Assembly: GCA_937948815.1 (NCBI GenBank)
Contig: CALFAM010000254.1
Coordinates: 1-35,849, forward strand
Length of the DNA: 35,849 nucleotides
Reading direction: 5' to 3'
Origin: an uncultured bacterium
GTDB taxonomy: Bacteria > Acidobacteriota > Thermoanaerobaculia > Multivoradales > J023
Below, piece by piece: positions 15,249 through 24,604 of this stretch. The position numbers and the translations under genes are program-made. Each line of letters opens with the position of its first letter. Position 1 is the first letter of the stretch. The notes under the pieces were generated by a model that did not search any database, had not been told where the DNA came from, and saw nothing but the letters and a program-made list of their open reading frames with translations.

Positions 15249-16400
15249 ATGAGCCTTCGATTCGACGTACTGGCGACCGCCAGCGCAGCCCGCCGCGGCC
15301 AGCTCCGCACGCCCCATGGCGTGATCCAGACCCCCGCATTCATGCCCGTCGGCACCCTCGGTGCCGTCAAGGGCCTCGATGCCGAGGGCCTGGAGGCCGC
15401 CGGGGCGTCCGTGATGCTGTCCAACCTCTACCACCTGCGGCTGCGTCCCGGTATCGATGCCATCGAGGCGGTCGGTGGGTTGCATCGCTTCACAGGGTGG
15501 CGTCGGCCGATTCTCACCGACAGCGGGGGCTTTCAGGTCTTCAGCCTCGCGACCTTGCGCAAGATCGACGAAGACGGTGTGACCTTTCGCAACCACGTCG
15601 ATGGGGATCGCATCCGCTTTACGCCTCGAGACGTCGTTGCCTGGCAGCGCCGGATGGGCGTCGATATCGCGATGGTGCTCGATGAATGTCCGCCGTGGCC
15701 GGTGACCGAAGCGGTGGCAGAAGCAGCGCTCGACCGGACTTTGCGCTGGGCCGAACAGTCGCGTGTGGCCTGGGAAGATCCTCGTCTCGTGCCCGGTGCC
15801 AGCGAGGTCGAACCCGGGGGGCTGTTCGGCATCGTTCAAGGGAGCGCCTTCCGGCCGCTTCGCGAGCGCGCGGCCCAGGCCCTCGTAGACCTGGAGTTCG
15901 ACGGCTATGCCATCGGCGGCGTCAGCGTCGGTGAAGATCTTCCGCTGCGCCGCGAGGTGGTGGCCTGGACGGCGCCGACCTTGCCCGCGGATCGGCCGCG
16001 ATACCTGATGGGACTCGGCACGCCGCTCGACATCCTGCATGCCGTGTCGTGCGGAGTCGACCTCTTCGACTGCGTTCTGCCCAGCCGCAACGCCCGTCAC
16101 GGCACGTTGTTCACACGGCGAGGCATCATCCGCATCAAGACCGCACGCTATCGCCAGGATCCGCGCCCGGTCGACGAGGCGTGTACGTGTCCGTTGTGCA
16201 GTCGGTACAGCCGCGCGTTCTTGCATCACCTGGTGCGGACTGGCGAGATCACCGGGCGGATGCTGGCCACGGCGCACAACATTCGCTTCTACCTTGACTT
16301 CATGCAGGATCTGCGCGAAGGTATCGAGCTTGGATCGCTGACTGCGCGGGTGGGTGACCTCGTTCGCCAGTATGGCGATCGGATCGATGACGGAGATTGA
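15249..16400 (+). CDS. tgt: queuine tRNA-ribosyltransferase (tRNA-guanine transglycosylase)
   Basis: Exchanges guanine-34 in GUN anticodons for the queuosine precursor. 383 aa, full length. The active-site base D91 is in LTDSGGFQVFSL and the nucleophile D274 in LFDCVLPSRNARHG. The zinc ligands are C312, C314, C317 (ACTCPLC) and H343 (TAHNIRFY). The substrate-binding GGVSVGE and GIVQGS segments are present. The start at 15249 fits the family (short MSLRFDVLATA lead), though no good Shine-Dalgarno sequence is seen. It lies directly before yajC-secD-secF, an arrangement conserved in many bacteria, so cotranscription is likely. Confidence 0.97.
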   Translation: MSLRFDVLATASAARRGQLRTPHGVIQTPAFMPVGTLGAVKGLDAEGLEAAGASVMLSNLYHLRLRPGIDAIEAVGGLHRFTGWRRPILTDSGGFQVFSLATLRKIDEDGVTFRNHVDGDRIRFTPRDVVAWQRRMGVDIAMVLDECPPWPVTEAVAEAALDRTLRWAEQSRVAWEDPRLVPGASEVEPGGLFGIVQGSAFRPLRERAAQALVDLEFDGYAIGGVSVGEDLPLRREVVAWTAPTLPADRPRYLMGLGTPLDILHAVSCGVDLFDCVLPSRNARHGTLFTRRGIIRIKTARYRQDPRPVDEACTCPLCSRYSRAFLHHLVRTGEITGRMLATAHNIRFYLDFMQDLREGIELGSLTARVGDLVRQYGDRIDDGD

Positions 16401-16495
16401 GTCGTCGATTCTGGGGTCCCCGTGCCCCTGGATTCCAGGGCCACCCTCGTAAGCTCTACGACAACCGACCACGACTCGGAAGGATCCAGTCGATC

Positions 16496-16816
16496 ATGAA
16501 TATTGCGCCGCTCATCGCACAGGTGCAGCCGGCAGGCCTGGCAGACATCGTGAGTGCGCTGGCACTGCCGGCCCTGGTCTTCCTTGTCTTCTACGTGGTT
16601 TGGTTCCTGCCGCTGCGCAAGCGTCAGAAGCAAGTCGAGCAGGTGGTGGCCAATCTCCAGCGCGGAGATCGTGTGGTGACGAATGGCGGCATCTTCGGCG
16701 AAGTTGTACGCGCCGAAGGCCCGGTGGTGGTGCTCAAGATCGCCGACAACGTCAAGATTCGGGTTCGTCGCGTGGCCATTGCCGGCCTCGAAGACGAGCC
16801 AGACCAGAAGGGGTAG
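16496..16816 (+). CDS. yajC: preprotein translocase subunit YajC
   Basis: Small single-pass membrane partner of SecDF in the Sec holotranslocon, 106 aa. One helix (about residues 23-40, LALPALVFLVFYVVWFLPL) is followed by the conserved LRKRQKQVEQVVANLQRGDRVVTNGGIFGEV and a short cytoplasmic beta domain. The ATG at 16496 is chosen over an open frame reaching back to 16397 because the family begins there and GGAAGGA lies upstream. secD starts 7 bp after its stop codon. A short palindrome (CCTGGATTCCAGG) lies in the 95-bp gap after tgt. Confidence 0.95.
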   Translation: MNIAPLIAQVQPAGLADIVSALALPALVFLVFYVVWFLPLRKRQKQVEQVVANLQRGDRVVTNGGIFGEVVRAEGPVVVLKIADNVKIRVRRVAIAGLEDEPDQKG

Positions 16817-16823
16817 TTGAGCG

Positions 16824-18383
16824 ATGGACACGAGCCAGAAGGCCCGCGGCATCCTGATTCTCATCGTGCTGGCGGTCGCCAGCTTCGTTTTGTATCCGCC
16901 GTCCGAGACCATCAACCTCGGTCTCGATCTGCGCGGCGGTAGCCATCTGGTCTTTCAGGTCGAGACGGACGACGCGCTCAACACCGAGACCGAGACCGAT
17001 GCCGAACGGCTCGTCAGCTTTCTCGCGGAGAGCGACATCGAGGCGTCTTTCCGGCAGATCGACAACATCAGCTTCGCATTGACGGGCGTTGCGGCCGATC
17101 AGTTCGACCAGGCGGAGACGCTCAGCGACGAGCTGTTCGGCGATGCCTGGGACTTCGGTCGTTCGGGTGGCGAGTTGGAGCTCGAGCGGACCGTGCCGCA
17201 GGTGGCCGCGATGCGCAGCCAGGCCGTGCAGCAGGCCGTCGAGACGATCCGCAACCGCGTCGACGAGTTCGGTGTGTCGGAGCCGGTCATCGTGCCGACC
17301 GGCAACCGCATCGTGGTGCAGCTTCCGGGTGTCGATGACCCCGAGCGCATCAAGACGCTGATTCAGAACACAGCGTTCCTCGAGTTCCGCCTGGTCTACG
17401 AAGGATCTGGGCCGGCTGCCAGCCGTGCCGAGCTGATCTCGTTCTTCGGCGGACGCATTCCGGACGATGCGGAGATCTTCACCGAGGTCACCCGGGACGA
17501 CAACAACATCGTGGTCGGGGAAACCTACTGGGCACTCGAGCGCAACCGGGTGATCACGGGACGTGATCTGCGAACGGCGCGGCCCTCGAACGGCCAGCTC
17601 GGCGAGCCCGTGGTGTCGTTCTCGCTCGGCGCGGATGGCGCGCGTATCTTTGGCGATGTGACGGGCTCCAGCATTGGCCGCCTCCTCGCCATCGTGCTCG
17701 ACGGCAACGTCATCACGGCCCCGTCGATCAACAGCCGCATCACCAGTGACGGCATCATCGAGGGCGGTTTCACCTTGCAGCAGGCCCAGGATTTGGCACT
17801 GGTGCTCCGTTCCGGCGCCCTGCCTGCCAAGCTGACCCTGCTCGAAGAGCGCTCGGTTGGACCATCCCTCGGTCTTGACTCGATCGAGCGCGGCAAGCGC
17901 GCGGGGCTCTACGGCGGTGTGATGGTGGTGATCGTGATGCTGCTCTTCTACAAGCTGGCCGGCATCAACGCCATCGTCGCACTGACGCTCAATGTCGTGC
18001 TGGTGTTCGGTGCACTGTCGCTGTTCGGCGCCACCCTGACCCTCCCCGGCATCGCCGGCATCATCTTGACGGTTGGTATGGCGGTCGATGCGAACGTGCT
18101 CATTTTCGAGCGCATCAAGGAAGAGCTCCGGAACAACCGAACGGTCAAAGGCGCGGTCGACTCTGGGTTCCAGAAGGCCCTCTCGTCGATCCTGGACGCT
18201 AACGTCACGACCTTGATCGCGGCCGTGTTCCTGTTCACCTTCGGAACGGGGCCGATTCGCGGCTTCGCCGTCACCCTCTCCGTTGGCATCATGGCCTCGT
18301 TGTTCACGGCCGTGTTCGTCAGCCGCTGGCTGTTCGACCTCTACCTGTCCCGGAGCAGGACCGTCGAGAGCCTGTCGATCTGA
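16824..18383 (+). CDS. secD: protein translocase subunit SecD
   Basis: Proton-motive-force driven subunit that assists late steps of Sec translocation and periplasmic release. 519 aa, shorter than E. coli SecD but normal for many phyla. N-terminal helix, then motif D1 (NLGLDLRGGSHLVFQVE, about residues 32-48), the periplasmic P1 region with VRNRVDEFGVSEP-like sequence, then a six-helix RND core. The core contains GMAVDANVLIFERIKEEL and the FTFGTGPIRGFAVTLSVGI helix pair. The Asp in VDANVLIFERI is the conserved proton-relay position. It follows yajC by 7 bp and precedes secF by 54 bp. Confidence 0.97.
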   Translation: MDTSQKARGILILIVLAVASFVLYPPSETINLGLDLRGGSHLVFQVETDDALNTETETDAERLVSFLAESDIEASFRQIDNISFALTGVAADQFDQAETLSDELFGDAWDFGRSGGELELERTVPQVAAMRSQAVQQAVETIRNRVDEFGVSEPVIVPTGNRIVVQLPGVDDPERIKTLIQNTAFLEFRLVYEGSGPAASRAELISFFGGRIPDDAEIFTEVTRDDNNIVVGETYWALERNRVITGRDLRTARPSNGQLGEPVVSFSLGADGARIFGDVTGSSIGRLLAIVLDGNVITAPSINSRITSDGIIEGGFTLQQAQDLALVLRSGALPAKLTLLEERSVGPSLGLDSIERGKRAGLYGGVMVVIVMLLFYKLAGINAIVALTLNVVLVFGALSLFGATLTLPGIAGIILTVGMAVDANVLIFERIKEELRNNRTVKGAVDSGFQKALSSILDANVTTLIAAVFLFTFGTGPIRGFAVTLSVGIMASLFTAVFVSRWLFDLYLSRSRTVESLSI

Positions 18384-18437
18384 CCCTGCGACCTTGTGAA
18401 CCCAATCATCTGAACGCGCACCGACGAGGATTTCGAG

Positions 18438-19649
18438 ATGCAGTTCCTGGCCAACACCAAAATCGACTTCATGAAGTACCGCAAGGTCTTCGTGGTGCTG
18501 TCGGTCACTCTGCTGCTCGTGTGCGTAGCGGAGCTTTTCATTCTCGGCGGTCTCAACCTCGGCATTGATTTCGCCGGTGGTACGCAAATGGCCGTCCGCT
18601 TGAAGGATGCCCCGGACGTCGACGGCCTGCGCGCCTCGCTCGAGGACTCGGGCCTCACCGGGCTCGCGATGCAGCGCTACGGCGATATCGGCGACAACGA
18701 GGTTCTGATCAAGGTGCCGGTGGTCGAAGGCTCGGAGGAAGGTTCGAGTGCGGAGATCTTGGCCGCCCTCGGCCAAGCCCTCAACGCCGATGCTTCGGGC
18801 AAGTTCGATGTCAACACCAACGGCAGCGAGGCCCTGGGGGCGTTTCTCTTCGAACGCGACCCTGACGGTCTTCGCACCGGGGACGATCCGACCGACCCGC
18901 AGGATGAGGCGCGGGAGGCCTACCTGGAAGTTGCGCGCAGCGTTCTCGAGGCGCGTAACGAGATCGGAATCTTCTCCGACTGGAATGAAGTCGGCGCCGC
19001 CGCCGAAAGCGCAGGCCTGGGCGAGCAGGCGATGACCGTGCTCCAGGCAGACGCCAGCCTTGGCGGCTTCGCGGTTCTTTCCAACGAGAACGTCGGCCCC
19101 CAGATTGGTTCTGAGCTGCGCAACAAGGGCATCCTGGCGATGGTGTTCTCACTGATCGGGATGCTTCTCTATATCTGGTACCGCTTCGAGCTTCGCTTCG
19201 GCGTCGGTGCGATCGTCGCGGTGTTCCACGATTTCTTGATCGTGCTCGGCCTGTACGCGCTGCTCAACTATGAGTTCAACCTGCCGACCATCGCGGCATT
19301 CTTGACGTTGATCGGCTATTCGGTGAACGACACCGTGGTGATCTTCGATCGCGTTCGCGAGAACATGCGCCTCAAGCGACGCCAGCCGCTGGTCGAAACG
19401 ATGAACATGAGCCTCAACCAGACCCTGTCGCGCACAGTGCTGACCTCGGGTACCACGCTCTTGGTGGTGGGCTCGCTGTTCTTCTTCGGTGGCGAGGCCA
19501 TTCGCGGCTTCGCATTCGTCTTGCTCATCGGTATCGTGATCGGTACGTACTCGTCGATCTTCGTGGCCAGCCCGTTCGCGCTTCTGTGGGAGCAGTGGTT
19601 CGGTCACGACGCGCGGGAAGCGCGCGCGCGCCGAGCTGCCGCGGCCTGA
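18438..19649 (+). CDS. secF: protein translocase subunit SecF with enlarged periplasmic domain
   Basis: Partner of SecD. Family motifs are NLGIDFAGGTQMAVR (about residues 39-53), FAVLSNENVGPQIGSELRNKG (211-231), LTLIGYSVNDTVVIFDRVREN and FFFGGEAIRGFAFVLLIGI. At 403 aa it is about 90-100 residues longer than a typical SecF (~300-320). The extra sequence lies in the periplasmic head domain, roughly residues 118-210. It is polar, mostly helical in appearance and includes an acidic DPTDPQDEAREAY stretch. GAGGA precedes the ATG. The gene ends the operon before a strong stem-loop. Confidence 0.96.
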   Translation: MQFLANTKIDFMKYRKVFVVLSVTLLLVCVAELFILGGLNLGIDFAGGTQMAVRLKDAPDVDGLRASLEDSGLTGLAMQRYGDIGDNEVLIKVPVVEGSEEGSSAEILAALGQALNADASGKFDVNTNGSEALGAFLFERDPDGLRTGDDPTDPQDEAREAYLEVARSVLEARNEIGIFSDWNEVGAAAESAGLGEQAMTVLQADASLGGFAVLSNENVGPQIGSELRNKGILAMVFSLIGMLLYIWYRFELRFGVGAIVAVFHDFLIVLGLYALLNYEFNLPTIAAFLTLIGYSVNDTVVIFDRVRENMRLKRRQPLVETMNMSLNQTLSRTVLTSGTTLLVVGSLFFFGGEAIRGFAFVLLIGIVIGTYSSIFVASPFALLWEQWFGHDAREARARRAAAA

Positions 19650-19672
19650 TCCCGGTCCACACGGACCCCGCT

Positions 19673-19707
19673 CGAAACGCCCACTTCGCCTGCCGCGGAG
19701 TGGGCGT
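19673..19707. terminator. bidirectional terminator after secF
   Basis: Perfect 11-bp stem AAACGCCCACT (19673-19683) and AGTGGGCGTTT (19697-19707) with a 13-nt loop. T residues follow the stem on the plus strand and, by symmetry, on the minus strand. It serves secF and the converging ABC-2 permease gene. Confidence 0.85.
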
Positions 19708-19740
19708 TTGGCGTTCAGACGTCCCCGCGTACTGCGCGCC

Positions 19741-21339
19741 TCACGCGGCGTTGCGCCGTGCGCGGTGGACGACGTGGGCAACGGCGAGGAACCCGATGGC
19801 CAGGGTGCCGTACACCGCCGGTGCGGCGCTGCTGCTTGGGCCATAGAAGCCAGCAAAGTCGAGCATCGGTGTTCGGCCACCGTCGTTCAAGACGAGGTAC
19901 CAGAACGACAGGAAGAGGACCACGAAGGTCTTCGGATTGTGGGTCAGGACGCCGAGGCTGGTCGCGGCTGCCGCGACGAACAGTGTGCCGGCGACGAGCG
20001 TCAACGCGGCAGGCGCGTTCCAGACCGCCAGGCGGATCGCGGGTACCGCGACAAAGAAGACGCTGACGATCAGCGTCGTCGAGAGCTTCCAGATGACGTA
20101 CTCGTGTGCCAGGCGCGGCGCAGCAAAGAGCAGCGGCTGTGTGCCGGCACGTTGGTCTCGGCAAGCGATGCCAGCGATGGAGATCGCGAGAACGGCGAAC
20201 AACCACGGCAACACGCCGGCCTGGAGTCGATCGACGGGGATCAGCAACGTGGCGATGGCAAAGCCGATCATCGCTGGTGTGATGGCTGGCAGCATCGATA
20301 TCGTCAGGTGGGCGTCGTGGCGACTGGCCTGCCAGAGAGAGGTTCCCGTGCCGCCCGCACGCAGGGCATCGAGAGGCTTACCAAGGATTCTGCTGAGGGG
20401 GCGTAGCCAGCGCAAGATGGTCCGCCACCGCCCTGTTCCCTGGCGTGCCTGACTGCCCTTGATCCGTGCGGGGTCGAAGCGGTGAAAGCGGAGGAGCACG
20501 ATCGGCAGCAGAAGGAGCGGCAGGGCGCTGGCCACCACGCGGGCGATCACGCGCTCACCGGTCATGGTGATCCCCTCGAAGTCGGCCGTGCCGAGCGCAG
20601 GGTCGAAGTGAGATGCACCCACGGAGACGTTGTTCGTCCCGAGCGAATCCTGCATCGCCTGAATCATCAATCCCAGGCCGGAGATGTCGACATAGGGAAG
20701 AAAGGCCGGGCCGCCTTGGTCCATGGCGATTGCGACGACGCCGATGGTCAGCATCCAGAGGAAGAAATACAGCACATCCCCCAGGCGCCCGGCGAGAAGC
20801 GGCACTGTCTCGAAGACGAGGGCGAGCATCGCCACCATGGTGACCGTCGGCGGCACCATCAGCAGATAGGGCACGGCAAAGGCGACGAGGTCGACCGGTG
20901 CCTCGCCGCGCACGAGCAGCATGGCCAGCGATGTGATGGCGAAGCCCACGATGAACAAACTCAGGAAGACCATGTTGGCCACGAGCTTGCCCAGCACGTA
21001 TTCGATGCTGCGCACGGGCGTCGCAGCGATGACGTAGCCGCAACCCGTCCGGACGTCGTAGCGCACCGCATTGGAGAGGAAGTAGAAACCAAAGAGGCCG
21101 ACGAAGAGCGAGGCCAGCGATGCGGTTCCGAGCCCGATGGCGGCCGCGTTGTAGACCGTTCGCTGCCCTTCGGCGACGATCAGGGCGCGGCCACTCGATG
21201 GGTGGGGAATCCACGCGTAGGCGGAGGCGCCGAGCAGAAGAAAGAGAACCATCGTCGAGGGCCGTCGCAGACGCATGGAGACGTCGGCGGTCGTCACCGC
21301 GGTGATGCGGGCCGGAGAGATGCTCAGGGACATGCTCAT
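19741..21339 (-). CDS. ABC-2 type transporter permease
   Basis: Polytopic membrane protein of 532 aa with about 12 hydrophobic segments in two halves, consistent with a duplicated ABC-2 membrane domain. A first helix follows a basic MRLRRPSTM segment. The signature-like FYFLSNAVRYDVRTGCGYVIAATPV resembles the coupling region of large ABC-2 proteins, and a second block starts near the basic loop around LRPLSRILGKPLDALRAG. Substrate unknown. Its ATG overlaps the stop codon of the upstream ATPase gene by 4 bp (ATGA), so the two are translationally coupled and form one exporter. The hydrophobic profile and pairing make the call secure; the subfamily is not. Confidence 0.85.
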   Translation of the reverse strand: MSMSLSISPARITAVTTADVSMRLRRPSTMVLFLLLGASAYAWIPHPSSGRALIVAEGQRTVYNAAAIGLGTASLASLFVGLFGFYFLSNAVRYDVRTGCGYVIAATPVRSIEYVLGKLVANMVFLSLFIVGFAITSLAMLLVRGEAPVDLVAFAVPYLLMVPPTVTMVAMLALVFETVPLLAGRLGDVLYFFLWMLTIGVVAIAMDQGGPAFLPYVDISGLGLMIQAMQDSLGTNNVSVGASHFDPALGTADFEGITMTGERVIARVVASALPLLLLPIVLLRFHRFDPARIKGSQARQGTGRWRTILRWLRPLSRILGKPLDALRAGGTGTSLWQASRHDAHLTISMLPAITPAMIGFAIATLLIPVDRLQAGVLPWLFAVLAISIAGIACRDQRAGTQPLLFAAPRLAHEYVIWKLSTTLIVSVFFVAVPAIRLAVWNAPAALTLVAGTLFVAAAATSLGVLTHNPKTFVVLFLSFWYLVLNDGGRTPMLDFAGFYGPSSSAAPAVYGTLAIGFLAVAHVVHRARRNAA

Positions 21340-22220
21340 GAGGTTTGCCGCACTGGGGCCCCCGGCCCTTCGAAGCTCATCGCGTGGAGGTAGGCGTCTT
21401 CGAGTGTGGGCTCGGCTGCTACGGCACCGGCGAGCGGTGTTTCCGGATGCACCACGCGGAGATGAATGCCGTCGGCCTTGCGTACGGCGCTCGAGATGTT
21501 GAGCGTGTCGCGTTGAGCGGCCAGTACGTCTGATGTGACGACCACCTGCCAGACCTTGCCACAGGCTTTGTCCAGCAAGGCTTCGGGGGTGTCGAGCGCG
21601 ATGAGCTGCCCTTGACGCAAGATCGCAATGTGGGTCGCGATCGACTCGATGTCCGACACGATGTGGGTCGAGAGGATGACCAACTTGCCGAAGCCGATCT
21701 CGGAGAGCACGTTGCGAAAGCGTACGCGCTCCTCTGGATCGAGCCCGGCGGTCGGTTCGTCGACGATCACCAGATCCGGGTCGTTGATCAGGGCCTGGGC
21801 GATGCCGAGTCGCTGGCGCATGCCTCCCGAGAAACCACCGACCAGCCGATCCGCGACCTGGTGCAGGTTGACGGCTTCGAGCATCGCCTCGATCCGCTGG
21901 GCTCCGTGGACGCCTTTGAGCGCTGCCAGATAGCGGAGGAGCTCGCGGGCGCTGAGGTTGTCGTAGACACCGAAGTCTTGCGGCAGGTACCCCAACCTTC
22001 GGCGCAGGGCGTCCGGCTCCTTGGCGAGATCCTTACCTTGAAAGGTGATACGCCCCGAAGTCGGTCGGGTGATCGAGGCGATCATCTGCATCAGGGTGGT
22101 CTTGCCGGCACCGTTGGGGCCGAGCAAGCCGAGCACACCCGCCTCCTGGTTGAGAGAGACGTCACGGATTCCCCAGTTGCCGGCACGAAAGCGCTTGGAA
22201 ACAGACTCGATGGTCAACAT
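21336..22220 (-). CDS. ABC transporter ATP-binding protein (ABC-2 exporter)
   Basis: Complete ATPase of 294 aa: Walker A GPNGAGKTT (34-42), Q-loop Q81 in YLPQDFGVYDNLSARE, signature GGFSGGMRQRLGIAQAL (128-144), Walker B LVIVDEPTAGLDP (150-162) and the H-loop His in STH (184-186). The subgroup is that of multidrug/ABC-2 type exporters. The ~70-residue C-terminal tail is typical for CcmA/DrrA-like proteins. GGGAGAG precedes the ATG. It is the only ABC ATPase gene in the window and is not next to any ADOP permease gene, so it most likely serves only the overlapping ABC-2 permease. It is divergent from the DUF3857 pair. Confidence 0.94.
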   Translation of the reverse strand: MLTIESVSKRFRAGNWGIRDVSLNQEAGVLGLLGPNGAGKTTLMQMIASITRPTSGRITFQGKDLAKEPDALRRRLGYLPQDFGVYDNLSARELLRYLAALKGVHGAQRIEAMLEAVNLHQVADRLVGGFSGGMRQRLGIAQALINDPDLVIVDEPTAGLDPEERVRFRNVLSEIGFGKLVILSTHIVSDIESIATHIAILRQGQLIALDTPEALLDKACGKVWQVVVTSDVLAAQRDTLNISSAVRKADGIHLRVVHPETPLAGAVAAEPTLEDAYLHAMSFEGPGAPVRQTS

Positions 22221-22415
22221 GGACTCTCCCTACGCGTTCCGGGGCCGAGGGTTCCGCCCGCCGATGTCTGCGACGCCTCCCGACCAGCATCCCGGTCCCG
22301 GAATGGGCCGCGAGGTGAGGGCCCTGCTTGCGGGTCCCTGCCGCTCGAGGAGCGCTGAGCGTGCGAAATGCCTCCGTGGTGCCGCAGGCTGCATTCGGCA
22401 GCAGCGTCCAGGCGC

Positions 22416-22421
22416 TAGGAT
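22416..22421 (+). promoter_or_regulatory. -10-like TAGGAT next to the first DUF3857 gene
   Basis: TAGGAT ends 7 nt before GTG 22429, the same geometry as at three other genes in this window. The last two bases also belong to an ATG at 22420, an alternative start in the same frame. The rest of the 200-bp divergent region (22221-22415) shows no further clear signal. Confidence 0.35.
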
Positions 22422-22428
22422 GGTGGGC

Positions 22429-24597
22429 GTGAAGTCTGTGATCCTCTGTTGTGCGCTCGGCTTGGCTGGAGCGTTGGCCGCGACCGCGGAAGACGATGCT
22501 GACGGCAGCTTGTCCGGCGGCTTCGCTCCGATTGCTCCCGAAGCGCTGGGGCTCGAAGCGTTGGCCGACCATCCTGGCGCGCCGGCCGTGGTGCTTCGCC
22601 GCCGGGGCACCTTGCGGCTCGCAGACGGCGCCGCTCGTACGATGTCGACGCTCGACGTCGAGATGCGCATCAAAGTCCTGACCGAAGCAGGGCGAGGCTT
22701 CGGGCAGGTGACCCTCGGGCATGGCCAGGGGCTCGCCTTGTCTGCCTTCGAAGGGCGAACCGTGCGTCCGGATGGCAGCGTCGTCGCCGTGCCGGAGGAC
22801 GCAGTGTTTCGCCAAGATCAGGCGGGGCGTCGAGCGGCCACGAGCGTGGCCTTTCCCGCGGTCGAGACCGGCGTCATCATCGACTACCGCTACCGTCTGG
22901 CGTGGCGTGCGCCGATCTTTCCCGACCCGTGGTTTTTCGACGAGCGGATTCCCACGTTGGAGAGCTCATTTGTCTACGAGGCGCCGGCTGGTCTCGAGCT
23001 CACGCATCATCTGCGCGAAACCGGGCGCGGGCGCTACCAAGTCACCCGCCAGCCGCTCAGCGACGTACCTGGAAGCGAACGGGTCGAGATCCGGCTCGAG
23101 AACGTTCCGGGTGTAGCCGACGAGCCGTTTGGCTTTCCGTTCAGCGATCTTGCTCACAGTGTCTGGGTGGTGACCGAGCGGGCCGAGACGGCCAACGGCT
23201 GGGTCGCGATCGCCGAGAATTGGCCCGCGCGTGCAGCCAACTTCGATGCCCGCTACCGATCGGCCCGGCGCTTCGATCGCGACGCGCGCCAGGCGGTTCG
23301 CACGCTGCTCGAACGGCCTGGCGGCCGCACGCGGCGATCTGGTGCCGAAGTCGGGGCGCTCGGTGCCCTGGCGCCAGAAGCCTTGCCCGCCGATGGGCTG
23401 CGGACCCGCGCGCCCAAGGCGAAAGAGGGTGCCGCGGATGATTCGTCGCGAAACAAGCGCCGTCGTGATGCGTCTCGTGGGCTGCGCGCCAAGGCCGAGG
23501 CGATCTATCAATACGTGCGCGAGACCCTCCAGCATGCCGAAGGGCCGCTTGGGATCGGGGAAGGCGTAACGGTCGACCAGATCTTGCTCGCGGGGCAGGG
23601 CACGAGCTCCGAGATCGCCCTCGTGCTGTTGGCGATGCTCGAATCGGTAGATGTTCCCGCACGCCTGGTGTGGGCTGGCGACTGGCGTGACGGCATGCCG
23701 AGGACAGATGTCGTACGCCTCGGATGGTTCAGCAAGGCGCTGGTCGAGGTCACGATCGGTCGCGAGGTGCTCTATCTCGACGCGAGCGATCGGCGACTCG
23801 GCTTTGGGCGGCTCTCGCCCGTCCAGGAAGGCACGGAGGCCATTGTTCTCGACCAGCCGCCACGGCGCGTCACCCTGCCCAAGACGCCGGCCGCGGACAG
23901 CGCACGGCAGGTGGGTGTCCGTCTCGTGCTCGACGAAGCGGGCCGCCTGGAGGGCAGCGGTCGGATGTCGCTTCATGGTCACCATGCATGGTTCTTTTTG
24001 CGCCGGCGTGACAACCCGGAAGCGGTCGCGGAGGGCTGGCGTCAATGGCTCACCGACCGGTTCCCGGGCTTCGAGGTCGCCATGCCAAGGGTCGAGGAGG
24101 AGGTCGATGCCGCACGCGTGACCGTCTCGTGGACCATGGCCCAGGATCCGGCGGACGTGCTGGGAGACGAAGCATCGCTGCTTCCGAGCATGCCCTGGGG
24201 ACCGCTCGAACAACGCTATACCTTGGCACCCGCAGACCGAACGACCCCGGTACGGGTCTCGTTTGCCGATCGCGACGAGCTGGTGCTGGACCTTTCGTGG
24301 CCTGCGGGCTGGCAACCCGAGCTCGTGCCGGCCGCACTCGCCTGGCCACAGGCACAGGGGCCACCGCAAGTCCTTGCCGGCGCGCGTGAGCCCGCGCAGC
24401 GTGCGCCCGGAGCGCCTGGGCATGCTCTCGCGAATGTCGAGATCGACGCCGCCGGCCAGCGCCTGCGGTACGAGCGCGTCGTGCAGATCGACGACACGAT
24501 CTTCCAGCCCGGCGACGCCTATCAGGCCCTTCGAGAGCTCTATGCTGCCGTGGAGCGCCATGACGCGCAGCCTCTGGTGCTGCTGCTCGATCCCTGA
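22429..24597 (+). CDS. DUF3857 / transglutaminase-like protein lacking catalytic Cys and His
   Basis: Exported protein of about 722 aa; residue numbers here count from the alternative ATG at 22420. A signal peptide (VKSVILCCALGLAGALAATA) precedes a DUF3857 beta domain (about 50-270), recognised by GYRYRL/DPWFF-type segments such as DYRYRLAWRAPIFPDPWFF. After a basic, low-complexity insert (about 295-350) comes a transglutaminase-like helical core. There the active-site position reads GQGTSSEIA, with S396 where the next gene has Cys, and the His position reads FSKAL (K439). Only the Asp remains (D454, YLDAS). A C-terminal DUF3858-like beta region follows. A non-catalytic binding or structural role is inferred. 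The next gene starts 8 bp after the stop. Confidence 0.78.
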   Translation: MKSVILCCALGLAGALAATAEDDADGSLSGGFAPIAPEALGLEALADHPGAPAVVLRRRGTLRLADGAARTMSTLDVEMRIKVLTEAGRGFGQVTLGHGQGLALSAFEGRTVRPDGSVVAVPEDAVFRQDQAGRRAATSVAFPAVETGVIIDYRYRLAWRAPIFPDPWFFDERIPTLESSFVYEAPAGLELTHHLRETGRGRYQVTRQPLSDVPGSERVEIRLENVPGVADEPFGFPFSDLAHSVWVVTERAETANGWVAIAENWPARAANFDARYRSARRFDRDARQAVRTLLERPGGRTRRSGAEVGALGALAPEALPADGLRTRAPKAKEGAADDSSRNKRRRDASRGLRAKAEAIYQYVRETLQHAEGPLGIGEGVTVDQILLAGQGTSSEIALVLLAMLESVDVPARLVWAGDWRDGMPRTDVVRLGWFSKALVEVTIGREVLYLDASDRRLGFGRLSPVQEGTEAIVLDQPPRRVTLPKTPAADSARQVGVRLVLDEAGRLEGSGRMSLHGHHAWFFLRRRDNPEAVAEGWRQWLTDRFPGFEVAMPRVEEEVDAARVTVSWTMAQDPADVLGDEASLLPSMPWGPLEQRYTLAPADRTTPVRVSFADRDELVLDLSWPAGWQPELVPAALAWPQAQGPPQVLAGAREPAQRAPGAPGHALANVEIDAAGQRLRYERVVQIDDTIFQPGDAYQALRELYAAVERHDAQPLVLLLDP

Positions 24598-24604
24598 GTC
24601 AGAC

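Noticed and set aside
16426..16440. Palindrome CCTGGATTCCAGG between tgt and yajC as a terminator
   Set aside because: It is too short a hairpin with no loop and no U-tract, and tgt-yajC-secDF is normally cotranscribed.
14436..18776. Very long minus-strand open frames opposite lolA-tgt-yajC-secD
   Set aside because: The plus-strand genes are unmistakable, and the antisense translations show no recognisable domain and a composition typical of shadow frames.
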